Source of the DNA: JACJYM01 sp965230495
Lineage (GTDB): Bacteria > Bacteroidota > Bacteroidia > Chitinophagales > Saprospiraceae
Reading direction: 5' to 3'
Assembly (NCBI GenBank): GCA_965230495.1
Contig: OZ246004.1
Span: forward strand, 558,001-622,000
Length of the DNA stretch: 64,000 nucleotides
Within the stretch, counting starts at the first letter, position 1. Each line of letters begins with the position of its first letter. Both the position numbers and the translations under genes were made by a program. The notes beneath the pieces are model-generated. The model had not been told where the DNA came from and did no database searches. It saw nothing but the letters and a program-made list of their open reading frames with translations. Shown here piece after piece: positions 54,279 through 63,126 of this stretch.

Positions 54279-54317
54279 ATGAAAGTCATTGAACCTTCAG
54301 AATTCAATGACTTTCAT
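54279..54317. terminator. Bidirectional terminator, perfect 15-base stem
   Basis: Arms 54279-54293 and 54303-54317 are perfect inverted repeats around a nine-base loop, between convergent lipoprotein and DUF2167 genes. Confidence 0.75.
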
Positions 54318-54323
54318 TCATTA

Positions 54324-55286
54324 TTATGTAGCTCCCTTATAATTTTGATCAGAAGACTCATTTTCCTTTTTGTAGCCAATTAGCTTTTTTAATCCCGCAA
54401 ATAAACCTATAGCCCCGATAACAATTATTTTCCAAAACTTGGCGAGAAGAATACCCAGTTTAGCTAATATTCCTGCTTTAGCCAGTATTTTTCCAGCGAT
54501 CAAACCTCCTATACCATAGGCGGCTACTTTATCAATATCAGGGTTGAAATCCGCGTAAGTATTTCCTTCGGTAAAATTGACATTAGGGAGTAAATCTGGA
54601 ATCACGGATTTAACTTCATCTAAAATATACATTTCACCAATTGCATTTAGTTGTAAATATCCCTTTCTACCCAATATTCTAATGTTGTAGTTTAGCGTAT
54701 TACTTTCCATATCTCCAAATTTCAACTCTTTGGCCCAATGTAATTTTTTGTTTTGACTGTCGTAATATGGGGTAGAAGCCCAACCCAGTAACTGAATAGG
54801 AGGGTAGCCATTTTGTTGACGATATTCATTGCCAGCTTCAGTGTCCTCTTGCATTGTACTTAGTAGATCATCATAATCGATATCTGCCGCATCTTCGTCA
54901 TTTATATATCCATCTTCTATATATGTTATATTTATGGCAAATGAGGAGTCGCTCAACGGAGAGTCGTTGGCAGGAATAAGCATGCCTAATGATCTTTCAC
55001 CGTCCGAACTAGGAGGATTGCCCCAAACATCTGTCAGTATCATTTCACTGTCTTCAGCATTTAGATACTTGAAGGAAGAAGGTGTTTCTATTAATGCAAT
55101 ATTTTTAAGTTTGATTGTCCCATTTTCATATTCTAATGTTTGTTCCAGACTATCGATAAACCTATTCCAAAGCAATTGATATTGTTCTGGAGAAAGCTCT
55201 TGATTAACATCTAGTGAGTCAGAGGCATTCAGAATATTAGAAAATAACAAAAGGCATACTACCGTAAGAGATTTGAATGGTTTCAT
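54324..55286 (-). CDS. DUF2167 domain protein
   Basis: 320 residues. Signal peptide to about 21; DUF2167 core includes NGYPPIQLLGWASTPYYDSQ (near 159-178) and KKLHWAKELKFGD. C-terminal two hydrophobic segments (about 255-305) anchor it in the inner membrane. The function of DUF2167 is not known. Own -7 box at 55321. Confidence 0.85.
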   Translation of the reverse strand: MKPFKSLTVVCLLLFSNILNASDSLDVNQELSPEQYQLLWNRFIDSLEQTLEYENGTIKLKNIALIETPSSFKYLNAEDSEMILTDVWGNPPSSDGERSLGMLIPANDSPLSDSSFAINITYIEDGYINDEDAADIDYDDLLSTMQEDTEAGNEYRQQNGYPPIQLLGWASTPYYDSQNKKLHWAKELKFGDMESNTLNYNIRILGRKGYLQLNAIGEMYILDEVKSVIPDLLPNVNFTEGNTYADFNPDIDKVAAYGIGGLIAGKILAKAGILAKLGILLAKFWKIIVIGAIGLFAGLKKLIGYKKENESSDQNYKGAT

Positions 55287-55320
55287 AAGTGTAATTAAAG
55301 TTTAATAAAAAGTTGGCATA

Positions 55321-55328
55321 CAAAAATA
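55321..55328 (-). promoter_or_regulatory. -7 box TATTTTTG for DUF2167 gene
   Basis: Minus-strand TATTTTTG fits TAnnTTTG, 34 bases before the ATG at 55286. Confidence 0.4.
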
Positions 55329-55397
55329 TATGGCCTGTTTCTGATATTAAAGATAGTATTTAGAAATATGAATACAAAGTTTAACAGTAATGTATTC

Positions 55398-55850
55398 TTA
55401 GATTAACTCTTTCTTGAAGCAAATGCTGTTATCCATATTTTTATATTGTCCAAAATTATTTATGACCTGATAACCATGATGATGATATAAAGCAATTGCT
55501 TCAGGTTGCCTTTTACCCGTCTCGAGTACACAAGAAGTGATTGAAAGTTCTTTTGCCCATTTTTCCAATTCAGTTAGAATTTTTGTTGCCCATCCCTTTC
55601 TCCTTTGATCAGGAACTGTGAACATTCTTTTTATTTCCATACTATTAGAATCAAATGGTTTCATAGCTCCGCATGCAACTACTTTTTGATCTTGATAAAT
55701 TAGAACCACATGATCCAACACATCTATATTGTTAAACTGTTGATAAAATTCATGATCTTCACCATCCTGAATGGCGAGGTATTTATCTAATTCGGTAACC
55801 AAATTTTTGAAATCAGAATCTTGGTAGTTTGTTCGTTTGATTGATATCAT
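55398..55850 (-). CDS. GNAT family N-acetyltransferase
   Basis: 150 residues. Acetyl-CoA loop KRMFTVPDQRRKGWATKILT (near 74-93) and the C-terminal YHHHGYQVINNFGQYKNMDN. Small-molecule acetyltransferase of unknown substrate. Overlaps the next GNAT gene by 4 bases, so they are coupled. Confidence 0.9.
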   Translation of the reverse strand: MISIKRTNYQDSDFKNLVTELDKYLAIQDGEDHEFYQQFNNIDVLDHVVLIYQDQKVVACGAMKPFDSNSMEIKRMFTVPDQRRKGWATKILTELEKWAKELSITSCVLETGKRQPEAIALYHHHGYQVINNFGQYKNMDNSICFKKELI

Positions 55851-56377
55851 ATGTGTTCAGTTTTTAATATGGAGTACATGTAAGCTTTTACTCCATCTTC
55901 TATAATTTCGGATTCATAAGTAAGACCTAATTTTTTCAGGACTCTAATAGATTTTTGGTTGGCAGGTAATACTAATCCTATAATTTTTGAAAGATTAAGA
56001 GTATCAAAACCATAATCGATTAATAATTTGCTAGATTCGGTGGCTATACCTTTATCCCAGTAATTTTTCTTGAATCTATAACCTATGTCTACAAGTTTCA
56101 GATCTTCGAGGTACTTTAACCCTGTAAAACCAATAAATTCTCCATTTTCTTTCCACTCCACAGCCATTCTGCCAAAGCCATATTTTTTGTAATCTCCTAA
56201 TACATCCTCTTTGATTCTTCTTCTAGTTTCGTTGATGTCTACAACTCCTCCATCTCCGGTATATTTAGTTATTTCGGGATCTATATTCATCTGATGGGAG
56301 GGTTCAACATCGGATAAGGTAAATGGTCGAATAATAAGGCGATCGGTTTGAAATATAGGTAGGCTCATATCTATCAT
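55847..56377 (-). CDS. RimJ/RimL-type GNAT acetyltransferase
   Basis: 176 residues. TDRLIIRPFTLSDVEPSHQM (7-26), DIGYRFKKNYWDKGIATESS (92-111) and the second acetyl-CoA segment IGLVLPANQKSIRVLKKLGL. Acetylates protein N-termini or small amines; target unknown. Abuts the DUF3052-like gene by one base. Confidence 0.92.
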   Translation of the reverse strand: MIDMSLPIFQTDRLIIRPFTLSDVEPSHQMNIDPEITKYTGDGGVVDINETRRRIKEDVLGDYKKYGFGRMAVEWKENGEFIGFTGLKYLEDLKLVDIGYRFKKNYWDKGIATESSKLLIDYGFDTLNLSKIIGLVLPANQKSIRVLKKLGLTYESEIIEDGVKAYMYSILKTEHI

Positions 56378-56787
56378 TATCTGTCTTGAAGTCGATAAAC
56401 AAATTTAAGGCCACTCCAATTTTCATCTATTGCGGCTACTTTGACATCAACCACTCCAATTTTCAGCATAAACTCTCTTATCATATCTCTTTTAAGATTG
56501 GTTGGAATCTTAGATTTGCCTTTAGGCCAACTTACCCAGAACAGACCAGTTTTCTTTAGATAATTCTTGTGAAGGGACGCGGCCTCTTGAAAATCTTGAT
56601 AAGTTGTACAAAATATGTGTATAAAGTCAATAGAGTTGTTTTTGCCAGATGATTCTATGGTAAGGGATTGAGGTAAATCTTCAAATAAGTCAAAATAATA
56701 TGAAGGTGGATGATAAAGAAGTACTTTCATCTCTTCTTTCAAACCTAATTTCTTTGCCAAAGGTGTTTTCGAGTAGCTAGATGCCAT
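56377..56787 (-). CDS. DUF3052-like protein
   Basis: 136 residues, no signal. AKKLGLKEEMKVLLYHPPSY (11-30) and GLFWVSWPKGKSKIPTNLKR (81-100) fit the small DUF3052 family; LKIGVVDVKVAAIDENWSGL near the end is the closing segment. Function unknown. Tightly coupled to the RimL gene. Confidence 0.8.
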   Translation of the reverse strand: MASSYSKTPLAKKLGLKEEMKVLLYHPPSYYFDLFEDLPQSLTIESSGKNNSIDFIHIFCTTYQDFQEAASLHKNYLKKTGLFWVSWPKGKSKIPTNLKRDMIREFMLKIGVVDVKVAAIDENWSGLKFVYRLQDR

Positions 56788-56821
56788 CTTCGATAGTTTT
56801 CAGAATTTAAAACTATGAATA

Positions 56822-57328
56822 TTATAGATAATCTATAGGGTTTAGATAAAACATTTTTTTCCACCCTTGTTTGTCTGAATCTATTCTCCAAGGATATGGA
56901 ATAAGACTTAATATAGAGTAATGTAAGTGTGATGGTTTTCCTTTTGCATTTCCGCTATCACCAACGGTACCTATTAAAGTACCATGATTAACCCATGAAA
57001 GTCTTTCAACTTTATTGGTTTCGAGATGAGCGTAATAATGTAATCTCCATTTCGGACCCAAAATTAATACTGCATTTCCACCTCTTTTAACCTTTCCCGA
57101 AAAAACCACTAAGCCCTGTGTGGAAGACTTTATAGTAGTTCCTTTTTCCGCAAAGATGTCAATGCCTTTATGTGTTATTGATTTGCCCCAAGGATAAAAC
57201 CAAAAAGAATTAGCATTATAACTATTGGCATCCGCTCCTTCTACTGGCATTTTCAAGTTTTGTGGAAAGATCAAACCAATAGCAATGACCAATAAAACAA
57301 ACCATGCAATTTTGACTCTAAGTTTCAA
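56822..57328 (-). CDS. M23 family metallopeptidase, membrane-anchored
   Basis: 168 residues with a TTG start; one N-terminal membrane helix (about 7-21). LytM-type zinc site: HKGID (His53, Asp57), HYYAHLE and HYSILSL. Probably cuts peptidoglycan cross-links; family members need all three. Short for the family because it has only the domain. No ATG upstream fits. Confidence 0.85.
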   Translation of the reverse strand: MKLRVKIAWFVLLVIAIGLIFPQNLKMPVEGADANSYNANSFWFYPWGKSITHKGIDIFAEKGTTIKSSTQGLVVFSGKVKRGGNAVLILGPKWRLHYYAHLETNKVERLSWVNHGTLIGTVGDSGNAKGKPSHLHYSILSLIPYPWRIDSDKQGWKKMFYLNPIDYL

Positions 57329-57404
57329 ATAAAATTTAGTTTAATAACAAAAGAACTAACAAGTCCCTGATATTATTGCTTATCTATCTTTAGCAATAGG
57401 AGAT

Positions 57405-57947
57405 TTATACTCTGTCCAAAGGAACAAAAGGAGGTTTGGGTAAAATTGATATTATATGGTCTCCCGGTTTAACAAGTCCTGATTTAGTAACAATGGCCAT
57501 AATTCCTGCCTTTCGAACTAATTTGTCATTGTTGTCTCTATGAACTAGTTGGTCCATTAGACCCGCTTGAAAATGGTTTAATTGAGTACATGGGTTTCTC
57601 AAACCCGTTATTTTGATTTCTGCGGAATTTCCAATTCTGAGAATGGTATTAGTGGGTAATCCAAGTAGATCAATATTGGATGTGGTAATATTTTCCCCCA
57701 TATTTCCCGGATAAATTTGGTATCCGTTATGTTCAAGCTCATTGAATAGTTCACTATGTATCAAATGGACTTGTCTCAGGTTAGGTTGATTAGGGTTTTG
57801 TCGTACTCGAGATCTGTGTTTAACTTGTTTTCCACAATGGGCATCTCCTTGGACACCAAGGTCTTTTAGAAGTTCAATAGATGGACACACAGTTTTAGAA
57901 AAGGAATGCTTGCTATGTTTACAAACCGCAATTACCTTAGCCTTCAT
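57405..57947 (-). CDS. MOSC domain protein
   Basis: 180 residues. VQGDAHCGKQVKHRSRVRQN (33-52), YPGNMGENITTSNIDLLGLP (near 78-97) and TGLRNPCTQLNHF (113-125) with the conserved Cys make a MOSC domain, as in molybdenum-cofactor sulfurase and YiiM/YuaD. May bind molybdenum cofactor or detoxify N-hydroxylated bases. Start overlaps the DinB/ClbS gene by 11 bases. Confidence 0.9.
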   Translation of the reverse strand: MKAKVIAVCKHSKHSFSKTVCPSIELLKDLGVQGDAHCGKQVKHRSRVRQNPNQPNLRQVHLIHSELFNELEHNGYQIYPGNMGENITTSNIDLLGLPTNTILRIGNSAEIKITGLRNPCTQLNHFQAGLMDQLVHRDNNDKLVRKAGIMAIVTKSGLVKPGDHIISILPKPPFVPLDRV

Positions 57948-58437
57948 ACTGTTTCTTAATTAATTTTAGTGCCCAATCATAATGACTGGATGAGGCAGAA
58001 ATCAAATACGCTCCTAATGAAGTACTACCAGTCCAATGAAAGCGTTTTTTAGTAAATAATTCCTCTTCAGAATGTTTATTTATAATGCCCTGAATTTGGG
58101 AAAAAGACTCATTGAGTAACGATACAGTTATATCTAGACCTACTTCTTGGTATTGTTCCCAAATCCACTTATTTAATTCAGGCACTGTTCTCCAGGTATA
58201 TCCCTTAGCTGGCATTTCAGGTTTGTCACCATTCATGCCCACTTTATACCATTCTAACATCATGGCATGCCAATGATGGAGATGAGAGAGAACATCTCGG
58301 ATATTTCTATTAAGGCTTCCTTTTTTAAAAGGAGAATTTCTTTTTGATGAAGGTATTTGCGAAATATGATCCATTAATTTTTTAAAATTCAGTTGACTCT
58401 GTTGGATCAGCTCTTCTTTCGTTTTTGGTCTTGCCAT
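57937..58437 (-). CDS. ClbS/DfsB family four-helix protein
   Basis: 166 residues, DinB-like four-helix bundle. MARPKTKEELIQQSQLNFKK opening, NRNIRDVLSHLHHWHAMMLE (near 44-63) with His residues for the metal and GYTWRTVPELNKWIWEQYQE (80-99) are the family hallmarks. ClbS itself protects E. coli against colibactin; the activity of chromosomal relatives in Bacteroidota is unknown. Confidence 0.88.
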   Translation of the reverse strand: MARPKTKEELIQQSQLNFKKLMDHISQIPSSKRNSPFKKGSLNRNIRDVLSHLHHWHAMMLEWYKVGMNGDKPEMPAKGYTWRTVPELNKWIWEQYQEVGLDITVSLLNESFSQIQGIINKHSEEELFTKKRFHWTGSTSLGAYLISASSSHYDWALKLIKKQYEG

Positions 58438-58442
58438 TCATC

Positions 58443-58883
58443 TTATTTTTTAATATGAATTTCTACCTCGGCCCATGTGTCCCACAGCTTTTTAACTAAC
58501 AACTTGAATTCAGTACCATGATCGCCTTTTTCGATTTCTTCAAATAAAATATGCATTTCTCCACGAAGATCAGGATATAGATCAGTAATAGGTAGTACAT
58601 CACTCCAGGCATTTTTATGGGCATTAAAAGCATTTTTAAAATCTTCAGGACAGTTTTTGAAATCTAAATTTCCTAATTTACTTACATAAGATTTGACAGC
58701 TTCACTTAAAGATGCTGTTTCACAAGCATGGTTTCTGATGGTGCCTGCTTTTTCATCTATTTCCATTATTTTCTGGACACAGGAAGATGCATGAATGTTT
58801 TCCTTTTTTTTAAAACTGGATTCATTCTTACAAGAAAAGAAACAAATAATGGTTAGTAGTATTAAATTTTTAAGGTGTTGCAT
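58443..58883 (-). CDS. Small lipoprotein, unknown
   Basis: 146 residues. Lipoprotein signal MQHLKNLILLTIICFFSCKN with Cys18. Mature region is helical and acidic, with Cys residues at ASSCVQKI, NHACETAS and KNCPEDF. It has the look of a four-helix bundle. Family not recognised. Own -7 box upstream. Confidence 0.55.
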   Translation of the reverse strand: MQHLKNLILLTIICFFSCKNESSFKKKENIHASSCVQKIMEIDEKAGTIRNHACETASLSEAVKSYVSKLGNLDFKNCPEDFKNAFNAHKNAWSDVLPITDLYPDLRGEMHILFEEIEKGDHGTEFKLLVKKLWDTWAEVEIHIKK

Positions 58884-58901
58884 TTTTTGTTTTTACACAT
58901 A

Positions 58902-58909
58902 CAAAGATA
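58902..58909 (-). promoter_or_regulatory. -7 box TATCTTTG for 58443 gene
   Basis: Minus-strand perfect TAnnTTTG, 18 bases before the ATG at 58883. Likely promoter for the 55.4-58.9 kb group, which runs with few gaps. Confidence 0.5.
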
Positions 58910-58997
58910 AAGTATAGAATTTATTGAATTTAAGGATGTGGAGATCAAAATTTGCTTGCTTGTCAAATTAAATATTAGTTTAATAGATATTGCTTGA

Positions 58998-59393
58998 CTA
59001 GACTAAATAATTCAACCAAAATATGGTACTTACGTATAGCCAAAATATGCTAAAAACAACATGAACACTTGTCTCAAACCTTTTTCCTTTCCATAATTTA
59101 GATGAATATCCAAAAAACTGAACAATTAACCTTAGTGTCCAAAAAATGGCAAAACCTAAAGATATTGTTTTCCCAATAGAGGTATTGATTAATTGATCGG
59201 CAGAATATACACACAGAAGACCCATTAAGAAAACAGTTAGAGCAACAAAAAGTGTGTGAATAATCATCATCTGCCTGTTAATTAAAGACAAAGATATAAG
59301 CTCTTCCTTCCAATTAAAGTATTTTGGAAAGATGATGTGTATTGTGGCCAATATCATAAATAATATCCCAATAATTTTAACTTGCAGTTCCAT
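58998..59393 (-). CDS. Small membrane protein, four segments
   Basis: 131 residues with four hydrophobic segments (about 4-22, 40-63, 75-95 and 103-130). HIIFPKYFNWKEELISLSLI precedes a conserved-looking HTLFVALTVFLMGLLCVYSA. No family recognised. It overlaps the upstream methyltransferase gene by 17 bases. Confidence 0.6.
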   Translation of the reverse strand: MELQVKIIGILFMILATIHIIFPKYFNWKEELISLSLINRQMMIIHTLFVALTVFLMGLLCVYSADQLINTSIGKTISLGFAIFWTLRLIVQFFGYSSKLWKGKRFETSVHVVFSIFWLYVSTIFWLNYLV

Positions 59394-60156
59394 CTCGTTC
59401 TAAGATAAATGTTGAAATAAAGGGAGTAGTTTTAATTTCTTTTCTAATAATGAGATTTGCCTGATGAAAGGTAGAAACCCAAGTGGATTTATGGTGAAAA
59501 TGAAAAAAACCTATAGTGTAGGCCATAAAGTTATAGAAGTCTCTTAAATGCTCTGTAATAATTATTTGACCATCATAATTGACAATTCTTGAAAGTTCCT
59601 TGAAAAATTGAACTCTCTCGGCGTTAGATCTTATTTCATGAATTGACAAAACGCCAATCACTTTGTCGAAAGATTCCGATTTAAATGGAAGTTTTTCTGT
59701 AGAAACAGGAAGTGTGTTTGAACTAGGGGGATAGGCTTTTCTTGCTCTCTTTATTGATACTTCGGTATGTTTAGCAGGATTATAGAAATCGACTATAGTC
59801 AATTCAGCTTTTGGAAATTTAGATTTTATAATATCGCTGGTCTCATCAAATCCAGCATTGATGTTAAGCACTTTTTTATAGTTAAGGTTTTCTAACCATT
59901 TCATTTGATAAAGAGGGGAGAGATCATATATATAGTAAGAAATAAGCAGGGAAATAGATATTGTAATAATTGTCATAATACAAATGGTCAGTACCCAGAT
60001 ATGAATACTAACGGGTAGTAATTCATAAAATAGACCTAATAAGCATATTAGGGCAAAAGCTATCAAATAAAAATGCCAATTGAACCTTATAATATTCCAA
60101 ATTCCCTGAAACGGTTTTCTTCCTACTTCCATATTTCTACTTTGCCTTTTTCCCAA
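59377..60156 (-). CDS. Membrane-anchored SAM methyltransferase
   Basis: 259 residues. Two N-terminal membrane segments (about 28-77), then a class I methyltransferase: LNINAGFDETSDIIKSKFPK (96-115) is motif I in divergent form, followed by the acidic strand ELTIVDFYN, PFKSESFDKVIGVLSIHEIR motif and ELSRIVNYDGQIIITEHLRD. Similar to UbiE-type but the substrate is unknown. It overlaps both neighbours. Confidence 0.8.
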   Translation of the reverse strand: MGKRQSRNMEVGRKPFQGIWNIIRFNWHFYLIAFALICLLGLFYELLPVSIHIWVLTICIMTIITISISLLISYYIYDLSPLYQMKWLENLNYKKVLNINAGFDETSDIIKSKFPKAELTIVDFYNPAKHTEVSIKRARKAYPPSSNTLPVSTEKLPFKSESFDKVIGVLSIHEIRSNAERVQFFKELSRIVNYDGQIIITEHLRDFYNFMAYTIGFFHFHHKSTWVSTFHQANLIIRKEIKTTPFISTFILERDGTAS

Positions 60157-60857
60157 TGATATGGTATGTTGGTAATCTCGAAAGCATTAGCTAATACGAG
60201 GTTGGGTAGTTCAAGTTCATTTAAAAATTGAAAGTTATACTTTAGAACTTTTACTGGTTTAGGCTTCCAGTTTTTTCTGATTCCGAGTATGATGAGCATC
60301 TTTTTTTCCTCTTCATTATAAGTAAAAGTATGTGGTAATGGTCCAGCAAACTTTCTGGCCTCTTTCCAATTTGAAAAGGGCGAATTAGTAGGTAGAGGAA
60401 TTTCTTGAGGTGACGATGTAGTGATAATGTAGAATTGTGATTTGTTAGATTTAATAACTCTTTGGTTGTCAATGTTTTGTTGTTTGATGTCAGTAGTTGT
60501 GTAATTATAATGAGTGAAAATATTTCCAAAGAATTTCATTTTTGGTTTATCGGTCTCCGATTTGATAATATAAAGACCTCGGAGGTTTTTGCCTGATCTA
60601 CTTTTGTAACGAACAAATATCCTATAACCTATTAAGAAGAAATTATTTCCAAGAAATTCAGGGAAGCCTTTGGGTCTTAAATCTTTAGTTTGAACCATGG
60701 CAATTGCTATGAATGCCCATTTGTTTTGAAATGTATCTAATGCCAAATGAGGAGGTAAAAAACCTTCAAGATATTCTTTGGGGACGGCAAAGGTCAGAAC
60801 AAGTGAGTTCTCGAAAAAAGCTTGGACGGCAAATGGATGATTTTTAAGAAATTTCAT
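60123..60857 (-). CDS. DUF2071-like / acetoacetate decarboxylase-fold protein
   Basis: 244 residues. FFENSLVLTFAVPKEYLEGF LPPH (near 14-37), KWAFIAIAMVQTKDLRPKGF and RYKSRSGKNLRGLYIIKSET match the DUF2071 (YqjF) group. Enzyme or binding activity unknown. Overlaps the methyltransferase by 34 bases and is 2 bases after the DoxX-like gene, so the set 58998-61240 is probably one operon. Confidence 0.75.
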   Translation of the reverse strand: MKFLKNHPFAVQAFFENSLVLTFAVPKEYLEGFLPPHLALDTFQNKWAFIAIAMVQTKDLRPKGFPEFLGNNFFLIGYRIFVRYKSRSGKNLRGLYIIKSETDKPKMKFFGNIFTHYNYTTTDIKQQNIDNQRVIKSNKSQFYIITTSSPQEIPLPTNSPFSNWKEARKFAGPLPHTFTYNEEEKKMLIILGIRKNWKPKPVKVLKYNFQFLNELELPNLVLANAFEITNIPYHWEKGKVEIWK

Positions 60858-60859
60858 GG

Positions 60860-61240
60860 CTATTGGATTGACTTCCTAAGTATAAATTCATTGTACCAAA
60901 TTATACCAACAAACGCTAATGCAAAGATGAAATTAATTCTCCCCCAAAGCAGTAAATCAGGGGCCGTTAACAACTCAATAATATTCATTAACAATATAAC
61001 GGCTATTTGTACGGTTGCATTTATTCTGGGCTCGTATTTCGACATTATCCACAAAAACATTATTATCTCTGATAGGCCAATTAGTACGGTCAGAGGTCTT
61101 CCATCTTGCAAGCCCAAAACTTTGCTAACTATATCTTCATGTCTGGGTATCACATTCATCACTTTGGCTATTAATCCATTAGCTAGCCAAATACTAGCGA
61201 TAAATATAGTAAGGATATCGTGAAGCACTTTTTTGGTCAT
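60860..61240 (-). CDS. DoxX-like membrane protein
   Basis: 126 residues with four predicted membrane helices. LANGLIAKVMNVIPRHEDIV (18-37) is the W/A-x-GxxxK-xx-x-x-PRH segment of the DoxX-like group, and GRPLTVLIGLSEIIMFLWIM follows. Functions in the family range from redox helpers to unknown. Sits at the head of the group 58998-61240. Confidence 0.8.
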   Translation of the reverse strand: MTKKVLHDILTIFIASIWLANGLIAKVMNVIPRHEDIVSKVLGLQDGRPLTVLIGLSEIIMFLWIMSKYEPRINATVQIAVILLMNIIELLTAPDLLLWGRINFIFALAFVGIIWYNEFILRKSIQ

Positions 61241-61250
61241 ATTCTGTGGA

Positions 61251-62012
61251 CTAATTGACGATAACTTTGAACCAGAGAAATAGTTCTTTTTTATAATCTT
61301 TATCAGAAAAGGAATAGGCGTTTATTACTTTTCCTTTTTCTGTTATTTTCAATGAATTATCACTTAAGGTTATTCTGCCGTTCTCTACCGGACCAGTGAT
61401 TAGTTTTTTATGCGTGAAATGAGAATCAGGACTTGTCTGATGGAATTGACACATCCCTTCGAATTCTTCAATTCTTCTTTCTAATAAAGTGAATATATAT
61501 TGAGGAGTGCACGATGATTTTCTTTCTATTTTAATAACCTTGTAATAATCTTCATTATACTTCTCAATTCTATATTTACCGCGTGGATCGGATTGTATAT
61601 CATTTGGAGTAATTTTTAAAGGATAAAAACAAAACTCTCCAAACCCCACATCTACAAGGTAGTTGTTTTGATTTATGTTCACTAGGACTGCCATGTGATC
61701 ATATTCTTTACCGTAACTTTCTTTATCCTGATTATAGACTTTAGCGGATATTAGTTTTGCATCAAAACCTATGTTTTTTAGTAGGGAACAGAATAAGCTG
61801 TTTAACTCGTAGCAAAAGCCACCTCTTTTATTAATAACTATTTTATCATATATTTTATTAATATCTAATATGATTGGAATACCGTAATGAATATCAAGGT
61901 TTTCAAAAGGAACATGCAAAAGATGTGCTCTTTGGAGTTCCTTAAGAACTGCAAAACTTGGTAGTACCTCACCTGTGTAATTAATTCGGTTTAGGTAATT
62001 CAAAATGCTCAT
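61251..62012 (-). CDS. Arylamine N-acetyltransferase
   Basis: 253 residues. Catalytic triad Cys67 in KRGGFCYELNSLF, His106 in EYDHMAVLVN and Asp121 in YLVDVGFGE, all in usual context; AHLLHVPFENLDIHYGIPI precedes. Transfers acetyl groups to aromatic amines or hydrazines. The start ATG lies four bases after a -7 box, suggesting a leaderless mRNA. Confidence 0.94.
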   Translation of the reverse strand: MSILNYLNRINYTGEVLPSFAVLKELQRAHLLHVPFENLDIHYGIPIILDINKIYDKIVINKRGGFCYELNSLFCSLLKNIGFDAKLISAKVYNQDKESYGKEYDHMAVLVNINQNNYLVDVGFGEFCFYPLKITPNDIQSDPRGKYRIEKYNEDYYKVIKIERKSSCTPQYIFTLLERRIEEFEGMCQFHQTSPDSHFTHKKLITGPVENGRITLSDNSLKITEKGKVINAYSFSDKDYKKELFLWFKVIVN

Positions 62013-62016
62013 ATTG

Positions 62017-62024
62017 CAAAAATA
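62017..62024 (-). promoter_or_regulatory. -7 box TATTTTTG beside NAT start codon
   Basis: Minus-strand TATTTTTG then CAAT then ATG (62012). Same four-base spacing as for the genes at 6204 and 15547. Confidence 0.45.
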
Positions 62025-62047
62025 AGCATTGGTTGCTTTTTAGAAAC

Positions 62048-62458
62048 TCAAAAAGGTAGCAGATCTGGTTCCAAAAATTCTGATTTAGCTACCTCCGAAT
62101 TAAAAATGTCGATGCTGTAATGATTTTTGATTAACTCCTTAAAATTAGTATTTAACTGAGGGTTTTCATTGATAAACTCTTGGAAATTATTAGTGTTTGA
62201 TTTTGCCATAAAATGACCTACTATTTTTACGGCGGCAACGGTTAAAGTAACGTGGTATTTGTTTTGTGCTCCAACATGATTTACAAAAGATCGTAATTCG
62301 GTCTGAATATTTTCTTCGGCTTGAATAACTCCGTATAGTTTGATATGCAGCCATGCCAATCGAAGGTGTGCTTCATGTGTAAACAGGGCAGGGGCAAGTG
62401 TGCAGTTAGAGAACTGTAAAAGGAAATCGGAATCCGATAGATTTGAGTGGTTATTCAT
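62048..62458 (-). CDS. Conserved hypothetical protein
   Basis: 136 residues, all-helical, soluble. ALFTHEAHLRLAWLHIKLYG (19-38) is a conserved segment of a widespread family without an assigned function that I recognise only by pattern. It overlaps the 62451 gene by 8 bases. Confidence 0.65.
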   Translation of the reverse strand: MNNHSNLSDSDFLLQFSNCTLAPALFTHEAHLRLAWLHIKLYGVIQAEENIQTELRSFVNHVGAQNKYHVTLTVAAVKIVGHFMAKSNTNNFQEFINENPQLNTNFKELIKNHYSIDIFNSEVAKSEFLEPDLLPF

Positions 62459-63116
62459 TACTTTCCAATATTTTATCTAAAATCTTATTAGAATTGATTT
62501 TTAGTTTTTCGATTGTCGTTTTGCCTTCAAATTCTAAATAATAAGCCATCCATATCATTCTTTTGTTAATAAGCATGCCATTAATGGTCATAGCCATGGT
62601 ATAGAAATCATTTTCTGATATTTGGTATTTTACCAATAAAATAATAGTGAAGGATTCATCCGTGATACGATAGTCATCAACCTTAGTAGGAACTCCAATG
62701 TCAATTTGTAGGCCAGTTTTATCTAATTCATGGACTATCGAGTCCCAATTGGTTATTATAAAATTTGACTTGAGTAAATCATATGTCTGATTCAATTCTA
62801 TCTTGGTTATATTTTCATATTGGATTTCTTTAGTTCCATAGATTTTGAAATAATTGTCAAATTGAATATTGTCGATTTGATCTTTTTTATGATATGTACT
62901 GTCATCGATATAAAATCCTAGGACCTCATTGATAGGCACTTCAGCGGCATCGGCAAGTTCTTTAATCCCGGATTCCATATAACATTCTTGATAAGTTTCA
63001 ATAGTAGGTAAACAAAGCTGGACATCGCCAAAATTGGTGATTCTTTGGCAAAGGGATTCTTGGGATTGTGCACAAATTGAGAAGGATAAATAGAGTAGTA
63101 TCATTTTTGTCTTCAT
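62451..63116 (-). CDS. Exported protein of unknown function
   Basis: 221 residues. Signal MKTKMILLYLSFSICAQS to about 18. The mature part has two Cys in LCQRITNFGDVQLCLPTIET (near 22-41) and a Cys at ECYMESG, then a beta-rich middle. No family recognised. Coupled with the downstream helical gene. Confidence 0.55.
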   Translation of the reverse strand: MKTKMILLYLSFSICAQSQESLCQRITNFGDVQLCLPTIETYQECYMESGIKELADAAEVPINEVLGFYIDDSTYHKKDQIDNIQFDNYFKIYGTKEIQYENITKIELNQTYDLLKSNFIITNWDSIVHELDKTGLQIDIGVPTKVDDYRITDESFTIILLVKYQISENDFYTMAMTINGMLINKRMIWMAYYLEFEGKTTIEKLKINSNKILDKILESNE

Positions 63117-63126
63117 ATACTATTAT

